DNA of 64,000 nt, taken from assembly GCF_001442615.1 (NCBI RefSeq), contig NZ_LMXN01000001.1:718694-782693 (forward strand), given 5' to 3'. Positions 1-8,741 of this stretch are shown piece after piece. The stretch comes from Algoriphagus resistens. GTDB taxonomy: Bacteria > Bacteroidota > Bacteroidia > Cytophagales > Cyclobacteriaceae. Within the stretch, counting starts at the first letter, position 1; each line of letters starts with the position of its first letter. The notes under the pieces are model-generated. The model searched no databases and was not told the DNA's origin. It saw nothing but the letters and a program-made list of their open reading frames with translations. The position numbers were made by a program, and so were the translations under genes.

Positions 1-2939
1 ATAAGATTACCCAAGCATGGAAGCAGGCCCTTGAGAATGGGATCCCATGGGAATTTGAATTGCAGATTGTCAGCTATAAAGGCAATGAAAAGTGGGTTCG
101 GGCGATCGGGCAAGTAGAATTCAGAGAAAGTAAATGTGTCAGGATTCATGGGACGTTCCAGGATATCGATGAGAGCAAAACCGCGCAGATAGAATTGGAT
201 CAGACCAGAAAAGTATTGGACAATGTAATCAACGCATCATCGGAGGTTTGTGTGATTTCCACGGATATGGAGGGTGTTATTACTGTTTTTAACAGTGGTG
301 CAGAGAAGATGCTTGGATATTCAGCTGATGAGGTAGTTGGCAGGTTAAAACCTGATTTCATACATAAACCTGAAGAAGTAAGACAGCGTGTGCTTGAACT
401 GGAGCATGAGCTGGGAAGGAAAGTTCATCCATCCAAAATGTTCACTACCATTGCTGATAGAGATGGGGTTGACCAACGGGATTGGACTTTCATTACAAAA
501 TCAGGTGATGAAATATCTGTTTCTTTGGTCATTTCCCCGATGCGTGATCATGAAGATAATACCATAGGATATCTGGGGATTGCAATTGATAATACTGAAA
601 AGAAAAAGATACAGCAGGATCTGATAAATGAGAAAAGCAGGCTGAGTGCATTTGTGCAGCATGCGCCAGCAGCGGTAGCTATGCTGGACAAGGATTTGAG
701 GTACATAGCTGCAAGTAATCAGTGGAAGAAAGATTATAACCTTAAAAATCAGGATATAATCGGACAGTCGCATTACGATTTATTCCCTCAGCTGGATGAG
801 GAAGTGAGAGCCAGGCTTCAGCGGGTTTTGGGTGGAGAGATAGAGCGCAGGGAGGAGGATAAGATCCGGCTTTTTGGCGAAATAGTAGATCGGTACGTCA
901 CATGGGAGTTGAGGCCCTGGTATCTTCATGATGGGGAAGTTGGGGGGATAATGCTCTTCACCCAAGACATAACCGGTCTGGTAAGACAGCGGGAAGAATT
1001 GAAAAAGGCCAAACTTCAGGCCGATGAAGCCAGTATAGCCAAATCAGAATTCCTGGCGAATATGAGTCATGAAATCAGAACCCCACTTAATGGCGTGATC
1101 GGGTTTACAGACCTGGTATTGAAGACAAAACTGAACGAAACCCAATTGCAGTATTTAACGATTGTCAACCAGTCGGCCAATGCGCTCTTGAGTATTATTA
1201 ACGATATTCTGGATTTCTCAAAAATAGAGGCTGGAAAACTGGAATTGGATATAGAAAAGTGCGATCTCTACGAGCTTTGCTCGCAGGCGACCGATATTAT
1301 TACCTACCAGATCCAGCAAAAAGGAGTGGAGATGCTATTGAATATAGGGACAGATCTGCCAAGATTTGTGCATACTGATTCTGTCCGGCTGAAGCAGATT
1401 TTGGTGAATTTGCTTGGCAATGCCTCCAAGTTTACGGAAAGAGGGGAAATCGAGTTGAAGATTGAAAACATCGCCACTTTGCAGGGGGCAAATACTATCC
1501 GGTTTGCGGTCAGGGATACTGGCGTAGGGATAAAGCCCGAGAACCAAAACAAAATCTTTGAAGCTTTTGAGCAGGAAGATAGCTCCACTACAAAAAAGTA
1601 TGGCGGTTCCGGTCTCGGGCTGGCTATTTCAAACAGCTTGCTGAGGATGATGAACAGCAAATTGCAGTTGGAAAGTGAACTGGGTAAAGGGAGTCGGTTT
1701 TATTTTGAGGTTACACTTAACACCGAACAAGGTGAGGCAGTGGAATGGAATGATGTGAGTAAAATCAAAAAAGTGCTGATTGTGGATGATAATGAGAACA
1801 ACCGCTTGATTGTCCGCCAGATGCTTTTACTCCAGAATATACCTTCTGTAGAAGCTTCCACAGGCTTTGAAGCACTTCAGATTTTAGCTTCAGGAGAGTC
1901 TTTTGACGTGATCTTGATGGATTATCACATGCCTTTTATGGATGGATTGGAGACTATCCGAAAGATCAGGGAGAGTTTTAATCCTGATCCTGAGGCTTTG
2001 CCTATAATGCTGCTGCACAGCTCTTCGGACGATCAGAAAATAATTAGTGCCTGCAAGGAATTTGGCGTACACCACAGGTTGATCAAGCCGATTAAAATCC
2101 AGGATTTTTATCATTCACTTTCCCATATTCATACCAGTGAGTTCAAGTCGGAAGAAGCTAAGAGTGAGGAATCTGAGGATTCAAGCTTGGTATTCACTGT
2201 ATTATTGGCAGAAGATAATCAGATCAACATGCTTTTGGCAAAAACGATTATTAACAAAATAGCACCCAAGGCAACCATAGTCCAGACCTCTAACGGCTAT
2301 GAAGCGCTGGAATACTGTAAAAGGGAACTGCCGGATCTGATCCTGATGGATGTGCAGATGCCCGAAATGAATGGTTATGAAGCGACTAAAAAAATTCGGG
2401 CCATTGAGCAGAATGTACATACGCCAATCATTGCTTTTACAGCTGGAAATGTAAAAGGAGAGCGTGAAAAATGTATCCAGGCCGGGATGGATGACTTTGT
2501 AGTGAAGCCCATAGTGGAAGAGGATATCCTGGTGATATTCCAGAAATGGCTTGATTGGGATTCCACAGTAGGAGTTCATGAAGGACCGGAAAAGGCAAAT
2601 GAAGCAAATGAGCATTATAATCCGGCCAAGCTTCAAAATTATTCTGATAATGATCCGATTGTGTTAAGCGGGCTTTTGGAGATAGTGGAGTCTGAGTTGA
2701 AAAAATCACTGGAATCATTTGAGAAGCATATTGAGCTGCAGGATTTGAAGCGGTTAAACGAAGCAGGACACAAGCTATATGGCACTTCAATTACCACAGG
2801 AATGCAGACCTTAGCTAAAATTGCGTTCCAATTTGAGCATCTTGATAGTTTTGAAGAAGGTATAGTAGGGGCACTTTACGACTCTTTAAAGAATGAAATC
2901 AGGATTGTGTTGGAGCTCGTATCAAAACAAGAGGTATAA
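1..2939 (+). CDS. Hybrid sensor histidine kinase (PAS-HisKA-HATPase-REC-REC-HPt), 5' end outside window
   Basis: The reading frame is already open at base 3 and the first codons continue a PAS/PAC domain (…PWEFELQIV…), so the TTG near base 60 is not the true start and the gene is cut by the window edge. Numbering from base 3: end of one PAS, a second PAS at about 80-200, a third at about 215-325, a coiled linker, then HisKA with the H-box MSHEIRTPLNG (phospho-accepting His at codon 1068-1070, residue 356). The ATPase domain shows an N-box (LLGNASKF), DTGVGI and GGSGLGLAI. Two receiver domains follow, with Asp in LMDYHMP (residue 640) and LMDVQMP (residue 783). An HPt domain ends the protein (His 923 in AGHKLYGTS). 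No membrane segment is visible in the part present, so it is probably a soluble or membrane-associated phosphorelay sensor. Its partner regulator is not in the window. Confidence 0.95.
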   Translation, partial: KITQAWKQALENGIPWEFELQIVSYKGNEKWVRAIGQVEFRESKCVRIHGTFQDIDESKTAQIELDQTRKVLDNVINASSEVCVISTDMEGVITVFNSGAEKMLGYSADEVVGRLKPDFIHKPEEVRQRVLELEHELGRKVHPSKMFTTIADRDGVDQRDWTFITKSGDEISVSLVISPMRDHEDNTIGYLGIAIDNTEKKKIQQDLINEKSRLSAFVQHAPAAVAMLDKDLRYIAASNQWKKDYNLKNQDIIGQSHYDLFPQLDEEVRARLQRVLGGEIERREEDKIRLFGEIVDRYVTWELRPWYLHDGEVGGIMLFTQDITGLVRQREELKKAKLQADEASIAKSEFLANMSHEIRTPLNGVIGFTDLVLKTKLNETQLQYLTIVNQSANALLSIINDILDFSKIEAGKLELDIEKCDLYELCSQATDIITYQIQQKGVEMLLNIGTDLPRFVHTDSVRLKQILVNLLGNASKFTERGEIELKIENIATLQGANTIRFAVRDTGVGIKPENQNKIFEAFEQEDSSTTKKYGGSGLGLAISNSLLRMMNSKLQLESELGKGSRFYFEVTLNTEQGEAVEWNDVSKIKKVLIVDDNENNRLIVRQMLLLQNIPSVEASTGFEALQILASGESFDVILMDYHMPFMDGLETIRKIRESFNPDPEALPIMLLHSSSDDQKIISACKEFGVHHRLIKPIKIQDFYHSLSHIHTSEFKSEEAKSEESEDSSLVFTVLLAEDNQINMLLAKTIINKIAPKATIVQTSNGYEALEYCKRELPDLILMDVQMPEMNGYEATKKIRAIEQNVHTPIIAFTAGNVKGEREKCIQAGMDDFVVKPIVEEDILVIFQKWLDWDSTVGVHEGPEKANEANEHYNPAKLQNYSDNDPIVLSGLLEIVESELKKSLESFEKHIELQDLKRLNEAGHKLYGTSITTGMQTLAKIAFQFEHLDSFEEGIVGALYDSLKNEIRIVLELVSKQEV

Positions 2940-3080
2940 GTTCCCTCTTCGTAGCGGGTAAACTGTTTCACATCTACTTAGATGGGGCCGGTTTGGGCAG
3001 TGGAGTCCGCACAAAGTCAAAAATTATCTCATTGAAAGATAAGTTTATACAAAAAGGAATCACAAATATTTGAATCAGCT

Positions 3081-3111
3081 TTTGCAATAACAAATCAATA
3101 ACATACCTTTG
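3081..3111 (+). promoter_or_regulatory. Bacteroidota-type promoter for the tRNA-Asp genes
   Basis: TTTG at 3081-3084 and TACCTTTG at 3104-3111 are separated by exactly 19 bases. This matches the Bacteroidota housekeeping promoter (TTTG, N19-21, TAnnTTTG). It lies about 60 bases before the first tRNA-Asp. Confidence 0.7.
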
Positions 3112-3172
3112 CATCACTCAAAAAGGGGGTAGTTAAAGCAATGGCTTAAAAATTTCCTTGAGAGTGGTAAAC

Positions 3173-3246
3173 GGAGTGGTAGTTCAGCTGGTTAGAATGC
3201 CTGCCTGTCACGCAGGAGGTCGCGGGTTCGAGTCCCGTCCATTCCG
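3173..3246 (+). tRNA. tRNA-Asp (GTC), copy 1
   Basis: A full cloverleaf of 74 bases: acceptor GGAGTGG pairs with CCATTCC (one G-T), the anticodon stem CCTGC/GCAGG holds loop CTGTCAC with anticodon GTC, the T-arm contains GGTTCGAGTCC, and the discriminator base is G as usual for tRNA-Asp. The terminal CCA is not encoded. It is identical to the copy 175 bases downstream. Confidence 0.95.
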
Positions 3247-3347
3247 CAAAACTTAATGAAAAGTCATCAAGTTCAATACATAGTTCAGCTAGGCAGTCAT
3301 TGGGAGAGTTAATTCTCCTTGAGACCTTAGTCTTATTTTGATTCATT

Positions 3348-3421
3348 GGAGTGGTAGTTCAGCTGGTTAGAATGCCTGCCTGTCACGCAGGAGGTCGCGG
3401 GTTCGAGTCCCGTCCATTCCG
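3348..3421 (+). tRNA. tRNA-Asp (GTC), copy 2
   Basis: Same 74-base sequence and fold as the first copy, 101 bases after it, with anticodon GTC. The tandem pair is probably one transcript that ends at the hairpin directly downstream. Confidence 0.95.
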
Positions 3422-3425
3422 CAGA

Positions 3426-3452
3426 AGTCCCGAAGAAATTCGGGACTTTTTG
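3426..3452 (+). terminator. Rho-independent terminator after the tRNA pair
   Basis: A perfect 9-bp stem AGTCCCGAA/TTCGGGACT closes a GAAA loop and runs into a T tract, five bases after the second tRNA. Confidence 0.9.
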
Positions 3453-3516
3453 CTTTTATTACCATGTGGACCTCTTATAAGGCTTTTTCGTTTTTTTACT
3501 GGCGAGGGATTAAAAT

Positions 3517-3548
3517 TTTTAATTCCAAAGGGTATATGCTTATCTTTG
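3517..3548 (+). promoter_or_regulatory. Probable accA promoter
   Basis: TATCTTTG at 3541-3548 fits the Bacteroidota -7 element (TAnnTTTG). A TTTT, one base off TTTG, lies 20 bases upstream at 3517-3520. Transcription would start about 15 bases before the accA ATG, giving a very short leader. Confidence 0.5.
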
Positions 3549-3569
3549 TTTTTTCCAAAAATCACCAGA

Positions 3570-4517
3570 ATGGTATTAGAATTTGAAAAACCTATAGCTG
3601 ATTTAGAACAGAAACTTCAGGAAATGAAGGATTTGGCTATCGGCAGAAATATCGATTTAAGTTCAGATATTGAATCCCTTGAAGATAAAATTCTTGCTTT
3701 GAAAAAAGAAACTTTTCAAAATCTGACCCGCTGGCAGCGAGTTCAGCTCTCCCGGCACGCCGATAGACCTTATGCACTTGATTATATCTATGAGATGACA
3801 AATGATTTTGTCGAGCTTCATGGAGATAGAAACGTAGCGGATGATAAAGCTATGGTAGGAGGTCTGGGAGATCTGGATGGCAGGTCAGTCATGTTCATCG
3901 GACAGCAAAAGGGTAGGAATACCAAACAGCGCCAGATGAGAAATTTTGGAATGGCAAATCCAGAAGGGTATAGAAAGGCTCTTCGGCTGATGAAAATGGC
4001 CGAGAAATTCGGTAAGCCAATAGTAACGCTTATCGATACTCCGGGCGCTTTTCCAGGCTTGGAAGCTGAGGAAAGAGGGCAAGGGGAGGCAATCGCCAGG
4101 AACATCAAAGAAATGTTTATGTTGAAAGTGCCGGTCATCTGTGTGATTATCGGGGAAGGGGCATCAGGCGGTGCCCTGGGCATCGCAATCGGTGATCGTG
4201 TAATGATGCTGGAAAATTCCTGGTATTCTGTGATATCGCCGGAAAACTGCTCTACCATCTTGTGGAGAAGCTGGGATTATAAGGAGCAGGCGGCGGAGTC
4301 TCTTAAGTTAACTGCTTTGGACATGAAGGGGAATGGCCTGGTGGATGATATAATACCAGAACCGCTGGGAGGAGCACACAAAGACCTGAAAAAGATGGCT
4401 CAGACTTTAAAGGAGACGATTAGTAAAACATTGAAAGAGCTTGATAAGATTAAGCCGGAAAAAAGAATAGATCAGCGCATCGACAAGTTTTGCTCGATGG
4501 GTGTAGTAGTTGAGTAA
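3570..4517 (+). CDS. accA: Acetyl-CoA carboxylase carboxyltransferase subunit alpha
   Basis: The 315-residue product transfers CO2 from carboxybiotin to acetyl-CoA to make malonyl-CoA, the first step of fatty-acid synthesis; the active enzyme is an AccA2-AccD2 tetramer in the cytoplasm. Seen: the alpha-subunit start ([20 protein letters not shown]), the conserved middle with RHADRP and ELHGDR, the crotonase-like core [17 protein letters not shown], and the glycine-rich [11 protein letters not shown]. The length matches the family (about 315-320). The frame is open further upstream through the second tRNA, but the ATG at 3570 begins exactly where AccA homologues begin. A hairpin terminator follows at once, so it appears monocistronic. 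Confidence 0.97.
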   Translation: MVLEFEKPIADLEQKLQEMKDLAIGRNIDLSSDIESLEDKILALKKETFQNLTRWQRVQLSRHADRPYALDYIYEMTNDFVELHGDRNVADDKAMVGGLGDLDGRSVMFIGQQKGRNTKQRQMRNFGMANPEGYRKALRLMKMAEKFGKPIVTLIDTPGAFPGLEAEERGQGEAIARNIKEMFMLKVPVICVIIGEGASGGALGIAIGDRVMMLENSWYSVISPENCSTILWRSWDYKEQAAESLKLTALDMKGNGLVDDIIPEPLGGAHKDLKKMAQTLKETISKTLKELDKIKPEKRIDQRIDKFCSMGVVVE

Positions 4518-4527
4518 AGCATTTCAG

Positions 4528-4560
4528 ACCCGGATTTCCTAAAAAGTCCGGGCTTTTTCT
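4528..4560 (+). terminator. Rho-independent terminator after accA
   Basis: CCCGGA (4529-4534) pairs with TCCGGG (4547-4552), followed by CTTTTTC. It sits 11 bases after the accA stop. Confidence 0.85.
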
Positions 4561-4568
4561 TTCTGCCC

Positions 4569-5408
4569 ATGGAATTATATGTAGTCAATACCGGATTTTT
4601 TAAGCTTGATGGCGGCGCCATGTTTGGAGTGGTGCCAAAAACACTTTGGTCACGCACTAACCAGGCAGATGAAAATAACCTTTGCACCTGGGCTATGAGA
4701 TCTCTGCTGGTAGTAGAGGGAAATAGAATCGTATTGATTGACAACGGTATTGGGGATAAGCAGGAGGCCAGGTTTTTCTCCCATTACTATCTTCACGGAG
4801 ATGACTCTTTGGAGAAGAGCCTGAAGAAACTTGGGGTAAGTGCCCATCAAATCACGGATAATTTCCTTACTCATTTGCATTTTGACCATTGCGGAGGAGG
4901 GGTGAAATACGGTTCCCATGGCCAATATGAGATGACTTTTCCAAGAGCAACCTACTGGTCAAATAAAGAGCACTGGCAGTGGGCAACTGTTCCTAATCCC
5001 AGGGAAAAAGCATCCTTCCTTGAAGAGAATATACTTCCTATGCAGGAATTGGGGCAGTTGGATTATATAGCATTGGATAAAAAGTCATTTTTCCCCGGTT
5101 TTGACTTTATTACTGCGGACGGACATACCGATAAGCAGATGTTACCGAAGATTCAATACAAGGGAAAAACAGTTGTTTTCGTGGCGGATCTGTTGCCGTC
5201 TGTAGGCCATATACCCTTGCCTTATGTGATGGGATACGATACCCGGCCACTCCTCACTATGGACGAAAAATCAAAGTTTCTGGAAGAGGCTGCACGCGAA
5301 GAGTATATTTTATTCCTGGAGCATGATCCTTTGAATGAGTGCTGTACCGTGAAAATGACGGATAAAGGAGTCCGTTTGGATCAAACATTCAGACTGGATG
5401 AAATCTAA
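4569..5408 (+). CDS. MBL-fold metallo-hydrolase
   Basis: A 279-residue metallo-beta-lactamase fold enzyme. The zinc motif THLHFDHCGG is present (His102, His104, Asp106, His107), with later metal ligands plausible in ADGHTDKQM and LEHDP. The general layout resembles lactonase-like or phosphodiesterase-like MBL hydrolases, but the substrate cannot be read from the sequence. There is no signal peptide, so it should act in the cytoplasm. Its stop overlaps the next gene by 11 bases, which makes an operon with the patatin-like lipase and the acyltransferase very likely. A lipid-related substrate is therefore possible, though only by context. Confidence 0.85.
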   Translation: MELYVVNTGFFKLDGGAMFGVVPKTLWSRTNQADENNLCTWAMRSLLVVEGNRIVLIDNGIGDKQEARFFSHYYLHGDDSLEKSLKKLGVSAHQITDNFLTHLHFDHCGGGVKYGSHGQYEMTFPRATYWSNKEHWQWATVPNPREKASFLEENILPMQELGQLDYIALDKKSFFPGFDFITADGHTDKQMLPKIQYKGKTVVFVADLLPSVGHIPLPYVMGYDTRPLLTMDEKSKFLEEAAREEYILFLEHDPLNECCTVKMTDKGVRLDQTFRLDEI

Positions 5409-6201
5409 ACTGAAGATTGGGATAGCACTTTCAGGGGGAGGTGTACGGGGGATTGCGCATCTGGGAGTCCTCAAAGCGCTCACAGAATCCGGGATCTTTC
5501 TGACCAAGGTTTCCGGGACATCAGCGGGAGCCATTGCAGGCGCTATGTTTTGCCAAGGGTATACACCCGAAGAAATCCTAAAAATCATTGTAGAGACCAA
5601 TTATTTCAAGTTTCTGCGCCCGGCAATTTCAATGACAGGATTTTTTAAGATGAATTCTGTCGGGAATCTATTCAGGCTTTATCTGGACCATGATGATTTT
5701 GCAAAGTTGAAAATTCCCTTAACCGTAGCAGCTACTGATATCAAAAAGGGGAAAGTTAGGTATTACTCAGAAGGGGAGTTGATCCGGCCGATTATGGCAT
5801 CTTCCTGCATTCCCGGTATGTTTGATCCTATTGTTATTGGTAAACGGTTCCTTGTAGATGGTGGGATACTCAACAACCTTCCTGTGGAGCCCCTGGAGGG
5901 GATTTGTGATTATGTGATTGGGGTGAACTGCAATCAACTTCCGGAAGAGAGCAATGTGGGGAATATGAAAAAACTTATTGAGCGCTCTATTATCATGGCA
6001 ATGAACTATAATGTATATAGCAGAAAATCCAAATGTGACTATTTTATAGAACCACCGGGATTGGGAAGATATGGCGTTTTTGATATTAAAAAGGCTTCCG
6101 AATTATTTGGTGTGGGGTATGACCACACAATGAATTTTATTGAAAACAATCCATCGATTTTAGAATTAACTGTAAATAGCGTAAAATCTAGTAAAGCATG
6201 A
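5398..6201 (+). CDS. Patatin-like phospholipase family protein
   Basis: A 267-residue patatin-fold serine acyl hydrolase (RssA/YchK-type size) with a Ser-Asp dyad. The oxyanion-hole loop SGGGVRGIAHLG is at residues 12-23, the nucleophile elbow GTSAG places Ser at 42, and the catalytic Asp154 is in VDGGILNN. There is no signal peptide. The start lies inside the MBL gene (11-base overlap), and the acyltransferase start overlaps this gene's end by 4 bases (ATGA). A deacylating enzyme coupled to an acyltransferase suggests phospholipid remodelling, which is inference. Confidence 0.92.
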   Translation: MKSKLKIGIALSGGGVRGIAHLGVLKALTESGIFLTKVSGTSAGAIAGAMFCQGYTPEEILKIIVETNYFKFLRPAISMTGFFKMNSVGNLFRLYLDHDDFAKLKIPLTVAATDIKKGKVRYYSEGELIRPIMASSCIPGMFDPIVIGKRFLVDGGILNNLPVEPLEGICDYVIGVNCNQLPEESNVGNMKKLIERSIIMAMNYNVYSRKSKCDYFIEPPGLGRYGVFDIKKASELFGVGYDHTMNFIENNPSILELTVNSVKSSKA

Positions 6202-6758
6202 TGAAGTTTTTGTCACGTATTGTGTTTTGGGTTTCGGGCTGGTCTTTGAATAATCAGTGGCCCGAGGGGTTGAAGAAAGCTGTACTTATCGCTATTCCCC
6301 ACACTTCTAACTGGGATATACTATATGCCAGGGCAGCATTTTTTTTGATGGATATCCCTGTGCGGTTTACCATCAAAAAAGAAGTCATGGTAGGGCCACT
6401 GGGCTGGTTACTGAAAGGCCTTGGTGCTATCGCCATAGATAGGAAGCGTATACCTGGTGGCAGAAAGCAGACCTATACTGAATCTATGGTTACCATGCTC
6501 AAAGAGCGGGATGAGCTAGTGATCATGGTGACTCCTGAAGGGACCAGAAGCCAGGTTAAAAAATGGAAATCAGGGTTTTATCATATAGCACTTGAGGCAA
6601 ATGTCCCTATAATTGTAGGCTACCTTGACTATAAGAAAAAGGTAGCCGGGATCGGCCCTTGTATCTATCCGGACGGTCAGATGGAAGCGCAGATCGAAGA
6701 GCTAAAAGTGTTCGGGAGAACGGTTACCGGAAAGCATCCTGAGAAGGGGATATTGTAG
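6198..6758 (+). CDS. 1-acyl-sn-glycerol-3-phosphate acyltransferase-like protein
   Basis: A 186-residue PlsC-family acyltransferase. The catalytic H-x4-D motif is HTSNWD (His35, Asp40), and the second family block is TPEGTRSQVKKWKSGF. It is shorter than classical PlsC and lacks an obvious long N-terminal membrane anchor. It matches the short lysophospholipid acyltransferase type common in Bacteroidota. It is the last gene of the MBL-patatin-acyltransferase operon. The final 100 bases of this gene, with the terminator behind it, recur at 8073-8292. Confidence 0.9.
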   Translation: MMKFLSRIVFWVSGWSLNNQWPEGLKKAVLIAIPHTSNWDILYARAAFFLMDIPVRFTIKKEVMVGPLGWLLKGLGAIAIDRKRIPGGRKQTYTESMVTMLKERDELVIMVTPEGTRSQVKKWKSGFYHIALEANVPIIVGYLDYKKKVAGIGPCIYPDGQMEAQIEELKVFGRTVTGKHPEKGIL

Positions 6759-6876
6759 GGCGATTGATTTTCTGATAGTTAACTGATGATGGAATCCTGT
6801 CAGTTAACTTTTTGTAACATCCACAAATTAGTTTTGAGGTTGCTTTTATTTAACTTTTAACTAATAAAGTTTTTGT
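6657..6876 (+). repeat. Direct repeat copy 1: acyltransferase 3' end plus terminator
   Basis: About 220 bases match 8073-8292 with a constant offset of 1416 and no gaps. The match covers the last roughly 33 codons of the acyltransferase, its stop, the hairpin and the leader of the next gene. Identity is high at the start and falls toward the end. Confidence 0.9.
6777..6813 (+). terminator. Rho-independent terminator of the patatin/acyltransferase operon
   Basis: A perfect 10-bp stem AGTTAACTGA/TCAGTTAACT is followed by TTTTTG, 18 bases after the acyltransferase stop. Confidence 0.85.
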
Positions 6877-6897
6877 TGGCTTCTAAATTGTGCTTTT

Positions 6898-8055
6898 ATG
6901 AGATTAGTTGTTGCTGTCGCTTCTTTCCTGATTGTTTGTTCATGCGCCTCAAAAGAGCAGAAAAAAAAGACCGTTTCAGATCAGATCAGCGTTTCCCTGG
7001 ATACTGTCATGATCGACGCAGGGGATGAGTTTCTGTATTTACAGGATCAATTGTATTCGTCTAGTTTAGCTGCTGACAAAAACGTGCTGTTCAACTTTAA
7101 TTACAAAGAGTATAAGTTAGAGAAGATCGATCTGAACCGGCTTAGGTTGGAACAACTAACCAAATTTGAAAAGGAAGGGCCGGATGGTATTGGGTCTACT
7201 TATCCAAAATTTAAGGTTTTAAGCGACCAAAATTTACTTTGGTGGACCTACAGTTTCTATAAAATATTTGATCAAAAAGGGCAGTTTATCAGGGATCTGG
7301 AATTGGATAAGATAGCTGATGGGTACCTCGAAGGGTATGAATCTTATCTAATGGATCTTTTCTTGGACCAAAGTAACTCGGAGCGGGTTATAGGATTAAT
7401 TAAACATTGGCAAAGCGGGAAGAGTTTTTTCCTTGACTTTGATTTAGCGAACCAAACCTTTAAAAAAATTGACTTGCCTGAGTTGGATAAAATCTCAGAT
7501 TATACCGTTAAGCTACTTTCTGACGGACGCCCTGCAGGTGGGTATGGAGGATCGGTTTATTCCGTTCAGGCGAGTGATAAGATTCTTTTGAGTACAAATA
7601 CCTTTAATGAGGTGCAGGTTTTCGATTTAACCACAGACAGTCTATACCATAAAGCGTGGGATACTTCATTGCTAGGATACAGGAGAACTTACCTACCTCC
7701 AAAATCAGTTGAACATTCCTCAGGAGAATTAAAAGAGATTGTAAGGAAATCAGAAGAAGATATATCCTATAAAGCGTTTTTCTGGGATCAGAAAAGTGAA
7801 CGTTTTTTAAGGTTTTCTGAAAGAAAACATTTTGGTGAGGAGCTCACTGATTATGGAAGCTATGTTGCTATAGGAGCAGATGTATTCCTAAGCATATATG
7901 ATAAGGAGTTAAACCTGATTTCTGAAGCCATAATACCGGAATTGACACAATCACCCAAGGTGCATTTTGCGAAAGATGGTAACATCTGGATGTTTGAGAA
8001 CATTGCTGATGAACTGGCATTTGTGATCATAAAGGTTGGGGATATCGGAGCATAA
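6898..8055 (+). CDS. DUF4221-type lipoprotein
   Basis: A 385-residue predicted lipoprotein. A hydrophobic leader runs into a lipobox (…LIVCSC, lipidated Cys about residue 16), so it should sit in the outer or inner membrane facing the periplasm. The mature part begins with the pattern I associate with DUF4221 proteins of Cytophagales (DTVMIDAGDEFLYLQDQLY and the FEKEGPDGIGS stretch) and probably forms a six-bladed-propeller-like fold; the family's function is unknown. The gene sits between the two copies of the acyltransferase-tail repeat, as if it arrived or was duplicated as a unit. Confidence 0.75.
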   Translation: MRLVVAVASFLIVCSCASKEQKKKTVSDQISVSLDTVMIDAGDEFLYLQDQLYSSSLAADKNVLFNFNYKEYKLEKIDLNRLRLEQLTKFEKEGPDGIGSTYPKFKVLSDQNLLWWTYSFYKIFDQKGQFIRDLELDKIADGYLEGYESYLMDLFLDQSNSERVIGLIKHWQSGKSFFLDFDLANQTFKKIDLPELDKISDYTVKLLSDGRPAGGYGGSVYSVQASDKILLSTNTFNEVQVFDLTTDSLYHKAWDTSLLGYRRTYLPPKSVEHSSGELKEIVRKSEEDISYKAFFWDQKSERFLRFSERKHFGEELTDYGSYVAIGADVFLSIYDKELNLISEAIIPELTQSPKVHFAKDGNIWMFENIADELAFVIIKVGDIGA

Positions 8056-8072
8056 AAAAATTAGGGGTCAGT

Positions 8073-8174
8073 CTTTGTATCTATCCGGACGGTCAGATGG
8101 ACGCGCAGATCGAGGAGCTAAAAGTGTTCGGGAGAACGGTTACCGGAAAGCATCCCGAGAAGGGGATATTGTAG
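8073..8174 (+). pseudogene. Acyltransferase C-terminal fragment
   Basis: These bases repeat the end of the acyltransferase gene in frame, from the CIYPDGQM region to the TAG stop. The differences are few and mostly silent (GAA/GAG, CCT/CCC) or conservative (Glu to Asp). There is no start codon or catalytic motif, so it is a remnant. The silent pattern suggests the copy derives from a second functional allele or paralogue and did not simply decay in place. Confidence 0.8.
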
Positions 8175-8192
8175 GGCGATTGATTTTCTGAT

Positions 8193-8229
8193 AGTTAACT
8201 GATGATGGAATCCTGTCAGTTCACTTTTT
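8193..8229 (+). terminator. Degenerate copy of the hairpin terminator
   Basis: Repeats the hairpin at 6777-6813, but one base in the right arm has changed (TCAGTTCACT), leaving one mismatch in the stem. The T tract is kept. Confidence 0.5.
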
Positions 8230-8320
8230 GTAACATCCACAATTTAGTTTTTAGGCTGCTTTCAATTTACATATAACCAATAAAGTTTTTGTAACTTAAG
8301 ATTCCAGAGACATAAAAACT

Positions 8321-8620
8321 ATGATAGTTCAAGCGAAACAGTTACCTGAATTCAATGAATTGCTCTTGACCTTGAAGAGTAATTTCGAAAATTACTCAGT
8401 TTATACATTTGCCTCTAGGCCTACAAAAAGTATAATAGTTCGAAAATCTGCCTCCGTTGGGGTACAAATAACCGTTCATGATAATCAGATTAGGATTGAT
8501 GCATGTTGCCCTAACATTTTTATATCAGCCCTAGTGGGGTTTATAAGCGCAGTTTTACCTCCATTTATTCATTTTGAAATGAAGATTTCAGATTTCTTGA
8601 AAAATAAATACAATCGATGA
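8321..8620 (+). CDS. Hypothetical small membrane protein
   Basis: 99 residues with no family I recognise. The first 65 residues look like a small alpha/beta domain; residues about 66-85 (IFISALVGFISAVLPPFI) form one probable membrane segment, followed by a short basic tail. It lies just after the second acyltransferase-tail repeat, in the same position that the DUF4221 gene has after the first. The start ATG at 8321 is the only sensible one. Confidence 0.6.
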   Translation: MIVQAKQLPEFNELLLTLKSNFENYSVYTFASRPTKSIIVRKSASVGVQITVHDNQIRIDACCPNIFISALVGFISAVLPPFIHFEMKISDFLKNKYNR

Positions 8621-8741
8621 ACTTGGTTAACAGCCAACAAACAAGACCACTTTTTACTTTCAACTAACCCTTACTTAAGCTATATGCACTATATTTGGAG
8701 TTTAATGCTTTAGTTATCGTTATTTAGAAATCGTTGAAATC

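Larger units (their letters stand above)
8073..8292 (+). repeat. Direct repeat copy 2: acyltransferase 3' end plus terminator
   Basis: Gap-free match to 6657-6876 at offset 1416. Like copy 1, it is followed after about 25 bases by the start of a small gene. Confidence 0.9.

Noticed and set aside
3146..3565. Minus-strand frames across the tRNA genes
   Set aside because: They are antisense readings of tRNA-Asp and give the familiar false phrases [14 protein letters not shown] and [10 protein letters not shown], not real genes.
3351..3569. N-terminal extension of AccA by 73 codons
   Set aside because: These codons are the second tRNA-Asp, its terminator and the promoter read as protein ([15 protein letters not shown]…); AccA homologues begin at 3570.
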